Below are positions 8,981 through 16,573 of a DNA stretch of 64,000 bases, in pieces. The stretch's first letter is position 1; each line of letters starts with the position of its first letter. Origin of the DNA: Massilia sp. Bi118. Lineage in GTDB: Bacteria; Pseudomonadota; Gammaproteobacteria; Burkholderiales; Burkholderiaceae_D. The notes beneath the pieces were generated by a model, which did no database searches, had not been told where the DNA came from, and saw nothing but the letters and a program-made list of their open reading frames with translations. The translations under genes were made by a program, and so were the position numbers. The stretch covers positions 248,001 through 312,000 of the forward strand of contig NZ_CAKKMV010000005.1 of the NCBI RefSeq assembly GCF_918697865.1, read 5' to 3'.

Positions 8981-9574
8981 ATGGACAAGAACCTGAATAT
9001 CGACATCGGCCGTACGGCCCTGGTGCAGATCGACCTGCAGAACTTCAATGTACAGAGGGAGCTGGCCCCGCATCCCGCCGAGCGGGTGGTCGGCAATTGC
9101 GTGCTGCTGGCCAGCGAAATGCGCGACCGCGGCGGCATGGTGATTTTCGTGCGCGTGCAGCTGGACGAGCTGCGCCTGCCACCCGCCGACAACCCGATGT
9201 TCAAGCCCGGCACGCCGGCCCCGCCGCCGGAGGCATCGCACATGGCGGCGTCGGCCCAGGTGCAGGCCCAGGACCACGTGGTGACCAAGCGTACGTGGGG
9301 CGCCTTCTACGGCACCGAGCTCGACCAGCTGCTGCGCCGGCGCGGCATCAAGACCATCATCATGACGGGCATCGCCACCAACTACGGCGTCGAGTCGACC
9401 GCGCGCGCGGCCTTCGACCGTGGCTACGAACTGGTCTTCGTGGAAGATGCGATGAGCAGCGGGAATGGCGACGCGCACAAGAACTGCTGCGAGAATGTGT
9501 TCCGCAACATGGGCAAGGTGCGTTCGACCCGCGATCTCATCGATGCCTTGCAGGCAGGCACCGGCGACGCCTGA
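8981..9574 (+). CDS. isochorismatase-family protein, YecD-like, lacking the nucleophile Cys
   Basis: A 197-residue isochorismatase-fold protein. The conserved Asp (LVQIDLQ, Asp18) and Lys (VVTKRTWGAF, Lys103) are present. Where active members have a Cys in the ATNxCVEST motif, this protein reads IATNYGVEST, with Gly at residue 136. From family knowledge, E. coli YecD has the same Cys-to-Gly change, and the C-terminal HKN..ENVFRNMGKVRS segment is also YecD-like. It may therefore be a non-canonical hydrolase or a binding protein. AAGGAGG precedes the ATG. The gene is isolated: divergent from the aminopeptidase and convergent with the glycine-zipper gene. Confidence 0.9.
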   Translation: MDKNLNIDIGRTALVQIDLQNFNVQRELAPHPAERVVGNCVLLASEMRDRGGMVIFVRVQLDELRLPPADNPMFKPGTPAPPPEASHMAASAQVQAQDHVVTKRTWGAFYGTELDQLLRRRGIKTIIMTGIATNYGVESTARAAFDRGYELVFVEDAMSSGNGDAHKNCCENVFRNMGKVRSTRDLIDALQAGTGDA

Positions 9575-9595
9575 ACATCGCCGGATGCTGCCAGC

Positions 9596-9895
9596 TTAGC
9601 GGCGGGCAGCCGGCGCCTGGCCGTTCTGCGCCCGGGCGTTGGCCTGGGCTTGGGCATTCGCCTGGGCCTGGGCATTTGCCCGAGCCTGCGCCTTGGCCTG
9701 CTCACGCTCCTGCCTTTTCGACATGTGGTGGCCCACGGCGCAGCCGACGGCCGCGCCGAGCACGTGGTGCCTGCCGAGGAAATGGCCGCCGACGGCGCCC
9801 GCGGCCGCCCCTTTCAGGCAGCTGGGCTTGGCATAGGCGGCGCCGGTCGAGGCCAGCGAGAGGACGATGGATGCTGCAATCAGTTTGGCATGCAT
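9596..9895 (-). CDS. small exported glycine-zipper protein with Ala/Gln/Asn tail
   Basis: This 99-residue protein has a clear signal peptide (cleavage near AYA-KPS) and a short Gly-rich zipper (KGAAAGAVGGHFLG and AAVGCAVGHH). Its tail is built of AQAQAN-type repeats after a charged stretch SKRQEREQAKAQ. Glycine-zipper segments of this kind are typical of outer-membrane-associated small proteins. No enzymatic residues are visible. CGGAG lies 9 bases before the ATG at 9895. The repetitive tail makes the exact length likely to vary between strains. Confidence 0.8.
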   Translation of the reverse strand: MHAKLIAASIVLSLASTGAAYAKPSCLKGAAAGAVGGHFLGRHHVLGAAVGCAVGHHMSKRQEREQAKAQARANAQAQANAQAQANARAQNGQAPAARR

Positions 9896-10006
9896 GACAG
9901 GACTCCGTTAGTAGGTCGATGAGGCTAGCCTAGGCCCGGCAAACCCGGCCGACTGTTCGCCACCCAACGGAAACAACGATCTCGGCGCCACCCCGGTTGA
10001 CCAAAA

Positions 10007-10092
10007 GCAGTTGCCAAAAACCGGGGTCAGACCCCGATTTTTGGAAATATCTACTGAGCAGTTGCCAAAATTCGGGGTCTGACCCCGGTTTG
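10007..10092. repeat. GGGGTCAGACCCC repeat element with direct and inverted parts
   Basis: The direct repeat GCAGTTGCCAAAA occurs at 10007 and 10058. Each copy is followed by a palindrome, CGGGGTCAGACCCCG at 10022 and CGGGGTCTGACCCCG at 10073. Between them is the string ATCTACTGAGC, which also occurs inside the related element at 16351-16573. The layout resembles a small non-autonomous mobile element; no transposase lies inside. Confidence 0.8.
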
Positions 10093-10099
10093 AGGAAGA

Positions 10100-11086
10100 T
10101 TAAGAGCCGCGGGCGATGTCGGCTGTGATTTCGTAGGAGCGCAGGCGGGCGGCGTGGTCGAAGACTTGCGAGGTGACCATCAGTTCGTCCGCGCCGGTGC
10201 GTTCGATGAAGCCTTTCAGCTGGGCCGAGACGGTGGCAGGCGAGCCGATGGCCGAGCAGGACAGTACCGAATCCAGCATGGATCGTTCAGGCGGGCTCAG
10301 CAGATCGAGATAGCCCTCGACCGGCGGCTTCAGCCTGGTCGGGCGGCCGCTGCGCAGGTTGATGAAGGCTTGCTGCATCGAGGTCGCGCGGAAATGTGCT
10401 TCGGCATCGGTGTCGGCCGCGAACACGTTAAAGCCGAGCATCACGTAAGGCTTGTCGAGCTGGGCCGAGGGACGGAAAGTAGCGCGGTAGAGCTCGATCG
10501 CCTGCATCATCATCTGCGGTGCGAAGTGGGAGGCGAAGGCATACGGCAGGCCGAGCGCGGCCGCCAGCTGGGCGCCGAACAGGCTGGAGCCGAGGATCCA
10601 GACCGGCACGTCCAGGCCGGCGCCGGGCACCGCGCGCACTTGCCTGCGCGGCGAATCGGCAAAGTAATCCATCAGTTCCACCACGTCCTGCGGGAACTCG
10701 TCGGCATCTGAGGCCAGGTTGCGGCGCAGTGCGCGCGCCGTGGTGTGGTCCGAGCCGGGTGCACGGCCCAGGCCCAGGTCGATGCGGCCCGGGAACAGCG
10801 AGGCGAGCGTGCCGAACTGTTCGGCAATGACCAGCGGTGAATGGTTCGGTAGCATGATGCCGCCGGCGCCGATGCGGATCGTCGAGGTGCCGTTGGCAAC
10901 ATGGCACATCAGGACGGAAGTCGCCGCACTGGCGATGCCCGGCATGCCGTGGTGTTCGGCAAGCCAGAAGCGCTTGTAGCCCCAGCGCTCGCCGTGCTGG
11001 GCAAGATCGAGCGAGTTGCGGAAGGAATCGGAAGCGGTGCCGCCCTCAACGATGGGGGCGAGGTCGAGTATCGAGAGAGGAATCAT
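10100..11086 (-). CDS. LLM-class (luciferase-like) flavin-dependent monooxygenase
   Basis: The 328-residue product is a bacterial-luciferase-like flavin monooxygenase of the MsnO8-type group. Diagnostic segments are LSILDLAPI at the N-terminus, [21 protein letters not shown] near residues 40-60, [20 protein letters not shown] near residue 75, and [15 protein letters not shown] near residue 100. These enzymes use FMNH2 from a partner reductase; the substrate here is unknown. No reductase gene is adjacent. It is divergent from a serine hydrolase gene with about 107 bases between starts. The cytoplasmic location follows from the lack of a signal peptide. Confidence 0.93.
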   Translation of the reverse strand: MIPLSILDLAPIVEGGTASDSFRNSLDLAQHGERWGYKRFWLAEHHGMPGIASAATSVLMCHVANGTSTIRIGAGGIMLPNHSPLVIAEQFGTLASLFPGRIDLGLGRAPGSDHTTARALRRNLASDADEFPQDVVELMDYFADSPRRQVRAVPGAGLDVPVWILGSSLFGAQLAAALGLPYAFASHFAPQMMMQAIELYRATFRPSAQLDKPYVMLGFNVFAADTDAEAHFRATSMQQAFINLRSGRPTRLKPPVEGYLDLLSPPERSMLDSVLSCSAIGSPATVSAQLKGFIERTGADELMVTSQVFDHAARLRSYEITADIARGS

Positions 11087-11193
11087 GGAGCCATGATACG
11101 CCGATCGGTTTTTTCTCGCCGGCGGCGGCGCGCTTGACCCCGCCTGGGTGCCTGCCTATGATGCATTGGTTCAATTCCGCAAGCGACCGCATC

Positions 11194-12465
11194 ATGATCC
11201 GATCCGCCTTTCGTCCTCCCATCCGTTCCCTGATTGCCGCCGCCTGTGTTGCCATGCTGGCCACAGGCTGCGTCCACGGCCGCCTTGACGCGCCTGCCAC
11301 CCCGCAGGGCCAGCTCGACGCCGCGCGCCTGCCGCAAATCGATGCCGCCGTGCAGGAAGCCATCGCCGCGCACAAGCTGCCGGGCGCCGTGGTGCACGTC
11401 GAGCATGAGGGCGCCGTCTACGAGCAGGCGTACGGCAAGCTCAGCTATGAGCCCGATGCGCGCGCCGTCCATACCGGCACCCTGTTCGACGCGGCTTCCC
11501 TGTCCAAGGTCTTGTCGACCGCGCCCTCGGTCCTGAAGCTGGCGGAAGAGGGCAGGATCAAGCTGGACGCGAAGCTGACGGATTACTTCCCGGAATGCGC
11601 GAATGGCGGCAAGGAGACGATCACGATCCGCCACCTGCTGACCCACAGCTCGGGCCTGCCTGCAGGCCTGCCGGCCAAGCCCGCCTGGCACGGCGATGCC
11701 GCCGCCCATGCGCTGGCCTGCAGCCAGGTCGTGACGCATCCGCCCGGCACTTTCTTCCGTTATTCGGACATCAACTACATCCTGCTGGGCCAGCTGGTAC
11801 ACAAGGTATCCGGCATGCCGCTGGACGAATTCGCGCGCACCCGCATTTTCGAACCGCTCAAGATGCGCGATACCGGTTATCTGCCGCTGCGCCGCCTCGG
11901 CAATGGCGCCGCCGCGCTGATCGCCCCGACCCAGAAGGGCAGGGAAGGCGAAGGCTCGGCCCACGGCGACCTGGCGCCCGGCCAGCTGCTGCAGGGTGTG
12001 GTGCACGATCCGACCGCGCGCCGCATGGACGGCGTGGCCGGCTCGGCCGGCGTGTTCACTACCGCCCACGACATCGCCCGCTATGCGCGCATGTTGCTGA
12101 ACAATGGCGAGCTGGACGGCGTGCGCATCCTCAGCCCGGAAAGCGTGCGCCTGATGACGACGGTGCAGTCGCCGGACGGCATCGCGGCCTTGCGCGGCCT
12201 GGGCATGGACATCAATTCGCCGTATGCCGTGCGCCCGCGCGGCACCGTGTTCCCGGTCGGCAGCTATGGCCACACGGGCTTTACCGGCTGCGTGCTGTGG
12301 ATCGATCCGGGCTCGCGCAGTTTCTACGTGCTGCTGTCGAACCGGGTCTACCCGGACGACAAGAGCAATGTGCTGGAGCTGTACACCCGGCTGGGCACGC
12401 TGGCTGCCGAAAGCGCTGGGTTGGTGAAGCCGCCCGGTTCGCCCGCCGTGGCCGCCACGCACTGA
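11194..12465 (+). CDS. serine hydrolase of the class C beta-lactamase/esterase fold, lipoprotein
   Basis: The frame extends back to 11134, but the ATG at 11194 begins a clear lipoprotein signal ending in LATGC (Cys26). The 423-residue protein has the SxxK motif as SLSK (Ser102-Lys105), the YxN position as YSD in FFRYSDINY, and an HTG triad motif in GHTGFTGC. These are the three active-site elements of the penicillin-binding-protein/class C superfamily. The YSD variant and the context favour an esterase or D-aminopeptidase-like role over true beta-lactamase activity, though that is not decidable here. It should sit in the envelope. A Rho-independent terminator follows directly, so it is monocistronic. 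Confidence 0.9.
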   Translation: MIRSAFRPPIRSLIAAACVAMLATGCVHGRLDAPATPQGQLDAARLPQIDAAVQEAIAAHKLPGAVVHVEHEGAVYEQAYGKLSYEPDARAVHTGTLFDAASLSKVLSTAPSVLKLAEEGRIKLDAKLTDYFPECANGGKETITIRHLLTHSSGLPAGLPAKPAWHGDAAAHALACSQVVTHPPGTFFRYSDINYILLGQLVHKVSGMPLDEFARTRIFEPLKMRDTGYLPLRRLGNGAAALIAPTQKGREGEGSAHGDLAPGQLLQGVVHDPTARRMDGVAGSAGVFTTAHDIARYARMLLNNGELDGVRILSPESVRLMTTVQSPDGIAALRGLGMDINSPYAVRPRGTVFPVGSYGHTGFTGCVLWIDPGSRSFYVLLSNRVYPDDKSNVLELYTRLGTLAAESAGLVKPPGSPAVAATH

Positions 12466-12471
12466 TCACGA

Positions 12472-12497
12472 CGCCGGCTTGCCCGGCGTTTTTCTTT
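12472..12497 (+). terminator. Rho-independent terminator after the serine hydrolase
   Basis: A CGCCGG stem, a short CTTGC loop and a CCGGCG stem are followed by TTTTTCTTTT. It lies 7 bases after the stop codon. Confidence 0.8.
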
Positions 12498-12620
12498 TGA
12501 TATTTTGCCGCACGGCTAACGCGCGCACGCTTTGCCATGAGGGCCTTACACTGCGGGTCCGCAACGTATCTACTTGATATTGTTGAGTTTTTCTTGCCCC
12601 ATATACATTAGGAGATCGAC

Positions 12621-13409
12621 ATGAAAATGAATAAATTGCTGAAAGGCCTGTTAGGTGCTTCGGTTGCAATGGCAATGTTCGGTACCATGAATGCGCAGGC
12701 GCAAACGAGCGGCAGTTCGTCGACCGGCGACACCACCAGCGCCAGTTCGCAGTCGGACCAGACCACCGGCAAGTCGTCGACGCACAAGTCGAGCAAGAAG
12801 AAATCGAAGAAACACAGCAGCAGCTCGGGCTCGAGCAGCAGCGGCACGACCGGCAGCTCCGGCAGCTCGTCCAGCGGTAGCATGGGCGGCACCAGCGGCT
12901 CGTCCGGCAGCAGCAGCGGCAGCGGCACCGGCTCGTCCGGCTCCAGCGGCACCTCGGGCAGCGGCAGCATGGGCACCAGCGGCTCCTCGGGCTCGAGCGG
13001 CACTTCGGGCAGCGGCAGCATGGGCACCGGCACCGGCACCTCCGGCAGCAGCGGCAGCATGGGCACCGGCACCGGCACCGGCACCGGCACTGGCTCCGGC
13101 TCGTCCGGCAGCAGCGGTAGCATGGGCACCGGCTCCTCGGGCAGCAGCGGCACGAGCGGAAGCATGGGTACCGGCACCGGCTCGTCCGGCAGCAGCGGCG
13201 CCACCGGCACCATGGGTTCCGGCTCGACCGGCACCAGCGGCATGAGCGGCAGCACCGGCACCTCAGGCACCTCAGGCACCAGCTCGTCCGGCATGAGCGG
13301 TACCGGCTCGGGGTCGGGCTCCGGCACCAGCGCCACCGGCACGACCGGCACCGGCACCACGGGCACGGGCACCACGCCTGCCCCGACCTCCGGCGGCCGC
13401 GGCTACTGA
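12621..13409 (+). CDS. exported Ser/Gly/Thr-rich low-complexity protein
   Basis: The 262-residue product has a signal peptide (MKMNKLLKGLLGASVAMAMF.., cleavage near AQA) and a short basic segment KSSTHKSSKKKSKKHS. About 190 residues then consist almost only of Ser, Gly and Thr with spaced Met in GSMGT units. The DNA shows the matching imperfect short repeat, rich in GGCACC and GGCAGC. AGGAG precedes the ATG. No folded domain is recognisable; a disordered surface or matrix-like protein is the simplest reading. Its base composition follows its amino-acid bias and gives no evidence of transfer. It has its own terminator. Confidence 0.8.
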   Translation: MKMNKLLKGLLGASVAMAMFGTMNAQAQTSGSSSTGDTTSASSQSDQTTGKSSTHKSSKKKSKKHSSSSGSSSSGTTGSSGSSSSGSMGGTSGSSGSSSGSGTGSSGSSGTSGSGSMGTSGSSGSSGTSGSGSMGTGTGTSGSSGSMGTGTGTGTGTGSGSSGSSGSMGTGSSGSSGTSGSMGTGTGSSGSSGATGTMGSGSTGTSGMSGSTGTSGTSGTSSSGMSGTGSGSGSGTSATGTTGTGTTGTGTTPAPTSGGRGY

Positions 13410-13439
13410 TCGCGTCCGGTCAGCCAGCAGCATCGAAAG

Positions 13440-13466
13440 CACCAGCCTGCGGGCTGGTGTTTTTTT
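13440..13466 (+). terminator. Rho-independent terminator after the Ser/Gly-rich gene
   Basis: Stem CACCAGCC, loop TGCG, stem GGCTGGTG, then seven T residues. It ends 4 bases before the stop of the convergent alpha/beta hydrolase gene. Confidence 0.85.
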
Positions 13467-13470
13467 GCAT

Positions 13471-14424
13471 TCAGTTCCGCTTGAAGAAGGCCGCCAGCTG
13501 CGGATCGGTCAGCGCCGGCTCCTCGACCACAGGCAGGTGGCCCGTCGCGGGCAGGGAGATGAACTGCGCCTGCGGGATCGCGCGCTGGACGGCGGCGTGC
13601 TGGGCATACGGCACGGTCGCATCAAGTTCGCCCCAGACCAGCAGCACCGGCAGCCCGGCCTTGCCGACCTTCTGGAAATCGGGCAGCGAGGATTCGGGGA
13701 TCACATGGCGCATGGTCGACAGGATCGCGCGGCCGAAACCGTCGTAGCGCATCTGTGGCTGGAAGCGCTCGGCCCAGCCGGGCACGCGCTCGGGGTGGGG
13801 GAAGTCCTCGAGCTGGCTGCCGGCCAGCTTCGGCAGATACCAGGTGCGCATCAGCCATTCGCCGACGCCCGGCCAGGCCATCACGCTGATGTCCTGCGGC
13901 TCGGTCAGGGGCGCCACCAGCGCCAGGCTGCGCACCCGCTCCGGGTGTTCCGCGGCGAAGCGCCCGACGATCGCGCCGCCCATCGACAGGCCGAGCAGGT
14001 CGGCCTTCGGTATCCGCAGCGTGTCCATCAGTTCCAGCAGCTGGTTGGCGAACAGCTCGCGGTCGTAGTCGACCTCGGGACGGTCGCTCCAGCCGCGCCC
14101 ATACAGGTCGAAGCGGATCACGCGGAAGCCGCTTGCGGCCAGGTCGGCGCTGGTCTGGTCGAACACATAGTTCGGCACCGAAAAGCCGTGCACTAGGATC
14201 ACCGGGCGGCCCTGTTCGGGGCCGGCCATGCGCACGTGGACGATGCCGTGCGAGAGCGTGAGGAACTGGCCGGGGGCCTGGCGCCGCGCCGAGGCGTCGA
14301 GCGGGGCGTGTTCCAGGTTGCGCGCCAGCGGCGGGACGATCAGGGCGGCCAGCAAGGCGCCGGCCACGGCGGACAGCATCACCCGCAGGCGGCGCTTCGG
14401 TGTGGGAGTGGAGGGGGCGGTCAT
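13471..14424 (-). CDS. alpha/beta hydrolase with N-terminal membrane anchor
   Basis: A 317-residue alpha/beta hydrolase. The oxyanion segment is VILVHGF and the nucleophile elbow is GLSMGG. The acid is in WGELD and the catalytic His in ATGHLPVVEEP, all in the usual order. The N-terminus has a basic patch (TPKRRLR) followed by one hydrophobic segment (VMLSAVAGALLAALIVPPLA), which suggests a membrane anchor or uncleaved signal. I chose the ATG at 14424 over an upstream GTG at 14439 because neither has a strong ribosome site and ATG is the better codon. Substrate unknown; relatives include esterases and C-C bond hydrolases. Confidence 0.9.
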   Translation of the reverse strand: MTAPSTPTPKRRLRVMLSAVAGALLAALIVPPLARNLEHAPLDASARRQAPGQFLTLSHGIVHVRMAGPEQGRPVILVHGFSVPNYVFDQTSADLAASGFRVIRFDLYGRGWSDRPEVDYDRELFANQLLELMDTLRIPKADLLGLSMGGAIVGRFAAEHPERVRSLALVAPLTEPQDISVMAWPGVGEWLMRTWYLPKLAGSQLEDFPHPERVPGWAERFQPQMRYDGFGRAILSTMRHVIPESSLPDFQKVGKAGLPVLLVWGELDATVPYAQHAAVQRAIPQAQFISLPATGHLPVVEEPALTDPQLAAFFKRN

Positions 14425-14470
14425 GGTTGCGTATTCCACACCAGACCGTGGTGCCGAGTCAATCGCCGGA

Positions 14471-15397
14471 CTAGTTCAGCCGGTAGTCCACCGGCAGCAG
14501 GGGTGGGGGAAGTTCGGTGTCGCCGAGGGCGGTGCGCAGGTCGATCTCGATGGTGCGGCACATGGCCTCGAGCGGCAGGTCGTGGTCGGAGGTGCCGAAG
14601 GGTTCCTCGATCTCGTCGCCGAGGGCATCGAGGCCGAAGAAGGTGTAGGCGACCAGCAGGGTCACGATCGGGGTCAGGTCGCCGATCGCGTCGACCAGGC
14701 CGAAGGGCAGCAGCACGCAGTACAGGTAGGCGGTGCGGTGCAGCAGCAGGGTGTAGGAGAAGGGGATGGGCGTGCCGCGGATGCGTTCGCAGGCGGTGGC
14801 CACGCCGTTCATCGCCGACAGGGTGGCGTCGACGCTAGTCGCCAGCACGGGGTCGATGCGGCGCTCGCGCAGGCATTGGTTCAGGTCCGCGCCCATCTCC
14901 AGCATCAGCGCGTGGTTCAGGTTGGGCAGGCTTTGCAGGCGCGCCCATTCTTCTGTGCTGAGCCAGGGCTGGACATCGGTTGCGGGATCGCTGCCGCGCA
15001 GGCGGTGGCGCAGGGCGTGGGCGAAGGCGATCGCGCGCCGGATCATGCGTTCGCGTGGGGCGCCGTCAGGCGAGTCGCCTGACTCGATCAGGGACAGGCA
15101 CTGGCGCGCCAGGTTGCGGCTGCGGGTCACCAGTTCTCCCCATTGCTTGCGGCCTTCCCAATAGCGGTCGTAGGCGGCGTTGTTGCGGAAGCCGAGGAAG
15201 ATCGCGAGGGGCAGTCCCATCAGCGTGAAGGGGATCGCGCCGATCGCGATCTTGTGGCCCCACAGGCTGCCGTGGGTCCAGGTAACGGCGGCCGCCAGCA
15301 GGGTGGTGCCGAGCAGGCTTTTCCAGATGTTCGGCAGGACCGACCCGCGCATCACCAGGAACAGGCGCAGCGGCGAAGGACGGTCGCGGACGATCAT
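14471..15397 (-). CDS. bestrophin-family (UPF0187) membrane protein
   Basis: The 308-residue protein starts MIVRDRPSPLRLFLVMRGSVLP and carries GLPLAIFLGFRNNAAYDRYWEGRKQWGELVTRSRNLARQ-like sequence (residues about 60-100), the strongest signature of bacterial bestrophins. A second conserved region is YTFFGLDALGDEIEEPFG near the C-terminus. Bacterial bestrophins form pentameric ion channels. The ATG overlaps the stop of uvsE by 4 bases (ATGA), so the two are translationally coupled. A longer in-frame start at 15460 would lie inside uvsE and was rejected. No known functional link joins a channel with UV repair; co-transcription may be incidental. Confidence 0.88.
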   Translation of the reverse strand: MIVRDRPSPLRLFLVMRGSVLPNIWKSLLGTTLLAAAVTWTHGSLWGHKIAIGAIPFTLMGLPLAIFLGFRNNAAYDRYWEGRKQWGELVTRSRNLARQCLSLIESGDSPDGAPRERMIRRAIAFAHALRHRLRGSDPATDVQPWLSTEEWARLQSLPNLNHALMLEMGADLNQCLRERRIDPVLATSVDATLSAMNGVATACERIRGTPIPFSYTLLLHRTAYLYCVLLPFGLVDAIGDLTPIVTLLVAYTFFGLDALGDEIEEPFGTSDHDLPLEAMCRTIEIDLRTALGDTELPPPLLPVDYRLN

Positions 15398-16272
15398 TGC
15401 AGCCAGCCGCGCAGCCCGGCGATCGCTTCTTCCTTGTTCTTGGCCTCGATTTCGATCCACGGCGCCTGCGCATAGGCCGAGGGCATCACGGCGATCAGGT
15501 CCGAATGCTGGCGGTCGTTGAAGCCTTCGCGGCCGTTCGAGATGTGGACCAGCTGGTGTTCCGGATTCGGCCAGGTGGTGCGGGCTTTTTCGAGCATCGC
15601 GGCCACGCTGGGATCGTCGTAGCTGGACAGCTTTTCGCTGACGATGTGGTGATGGGCGTCGAACACCATCGGCACTTGCGCGCGCGTGCAGACGTCGTGG
15701 ATCTGCTCCGCGTTGTAGGAGTACTCGTCGTTCTCGAGACAGAGGCGGGAGCGGATCGGGTCCGGCAATTCCTTGATGCGTTCGACCAGCGCATCGCTGC
15801 GGTTGGACTTGCCGCCGTGGATCTCGAGCACGGCCCAGGAGGAACGCGGCTGCTGCAGCAGGTCCATGATATCGGCGTGCATCTGCAGGATCTTGACGCT
15901 GTTGGCAACCACCTCCGGCGAATCGGAGCTGAGCACGACGAACTGGTCGGGATGCATCACCAGGCGCAGCCCCAGCTCGATCGCGCGCCGGCCGGTGTGG
16001 GCCAGGGAGGGCGCCAGGTCGCGCATTACCTCGCGGCCGACGTCGTCGTCGAAGAAGGGGAAGATCGAGGATGGGATGCGGTACAGGCGGATCCCTTCGC
16101 GCTTACAGTACTGCACGGCGCCGGCCAGGGTCTGGATGTTGTCGCGGTAGATATCGTCGAGCAGCTTGCGCTGGCCCTCGTCCGAATGCTCCAGCAGCCG
16201 CTTGCGCGTGACGGTGCGGTAGCGGACGTCCTTCGACACGGTAATGCAGACCAATCCAAGCTCAGGAACCAT
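15394..16272 (-). CDS. uvsE: UV damage endonuclease UvsE
   Basis: A 292-residue TIM-barrel endonuclease of the UVDE family, which nicks DNA 5' of UV photoproducts. Visible conserved segments are GLVCITVS at the start, LYRIPSSIFPFF near residue 65, LVMHPDQFVVLSS near residue 103, VLEIHGGK near residue 148 (metal-ligand Glu), LCLENDE near residue 178, and VFDAHHH near residue 203. The length matches bacterial UvsE. It is the first gene of a two-gene unit with bestrophin and is separated from the upstream kinase by the repeat region 16351-16573. No LexA-type box was recognised upstream. Confidence 0.93.
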   Translation of the reverse strand: MVPELGLVCITVSKDVRYRTVTRKRLLEHSDEGQRKLLDDIYRDNIQTLAGAVQYCKREGIRLYRIPSSIFPFFDDDVGREVMRDLAPSLAHTGRRAIELGLRLVMHPDQFVVLSSDSPEVVANSVKILQMHADIMDLLQQPRSSWAVLEIHGGKSNRSDALVERIKELPDPIRSRLCLENDEYSYNAEQIHDVCTRAQVPMVFDAHHHIVSEKLSSYDDPSVAAMLEKARTTWPNPEHQLVHISNGREGFNDRQHSDLIAVMPSAYAQAPWIEIEAKNKEEAIAGLRGWLQ

Positions 16273-16350
16273 AGCGCACCAGAATCGTTGATGGGCAGGC
16301 CATGTTCCAACGAAACGTCCCCCTCGTCAAACCAGTGCCGTGCCGCAATC

Positions 16351-16573
16351 CAAAATTCGGGGTCAAAATTCGGGGTCAGAGCACATTATTCGCAAAATTC
16401 GGGGTCAGAGCACATTTTTGGGCAATAGCCTCGGAGCACATCTACTGAGCGAAACAGGGAGCGCTAAAGCGATGCCGGCTGCATGTCCCGACTAGCGTTT
16501 GGCCGTGAGCTATTTCTTCAAAAAGTGCTCTGACCCCGAATTAAACTGGAAAAGTGCTCTGACCCCGAATTTT
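16351..16573. repeat. nested GGGGTCAGAGCAC repeats in inverted orientation, MITE-like
   Basis: On the left there are three direct copies of AAAATTCGGGGTCA (near 16352, 16365 and 16394), two of them continuing GAGCACATT. On the right are two copies in the opposite orientation, AAAAGTGCTCTGACCCCGAA at 16521 and 16550. They flank about 95 bases that contain ATCTACTGAGC, the string shared with the element at 10007-10092. There is no open reading frame inside. The right end runs into the stop codon of the histidine kinase. This fits a small mobile element without its own enzyme. Confidence 0.8.

Noticed and set aside
11194-12465. Calling the serine hydrolase an antibiotic-resistance beta-lactamase
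   Set aside because: SxxK is present, but the YSD variant, HTG motif and lipoprotein form are shared by many esterases and peptidases; resistance cannot be inferred.
12840-13380. Short regular repeats that could suggest a CRISPR-like or satellite array
   Set aside because: There are no unique spacers, and the repeats are the coding signature of Ser/Gly units in an open frame with signal peptide and terminator.
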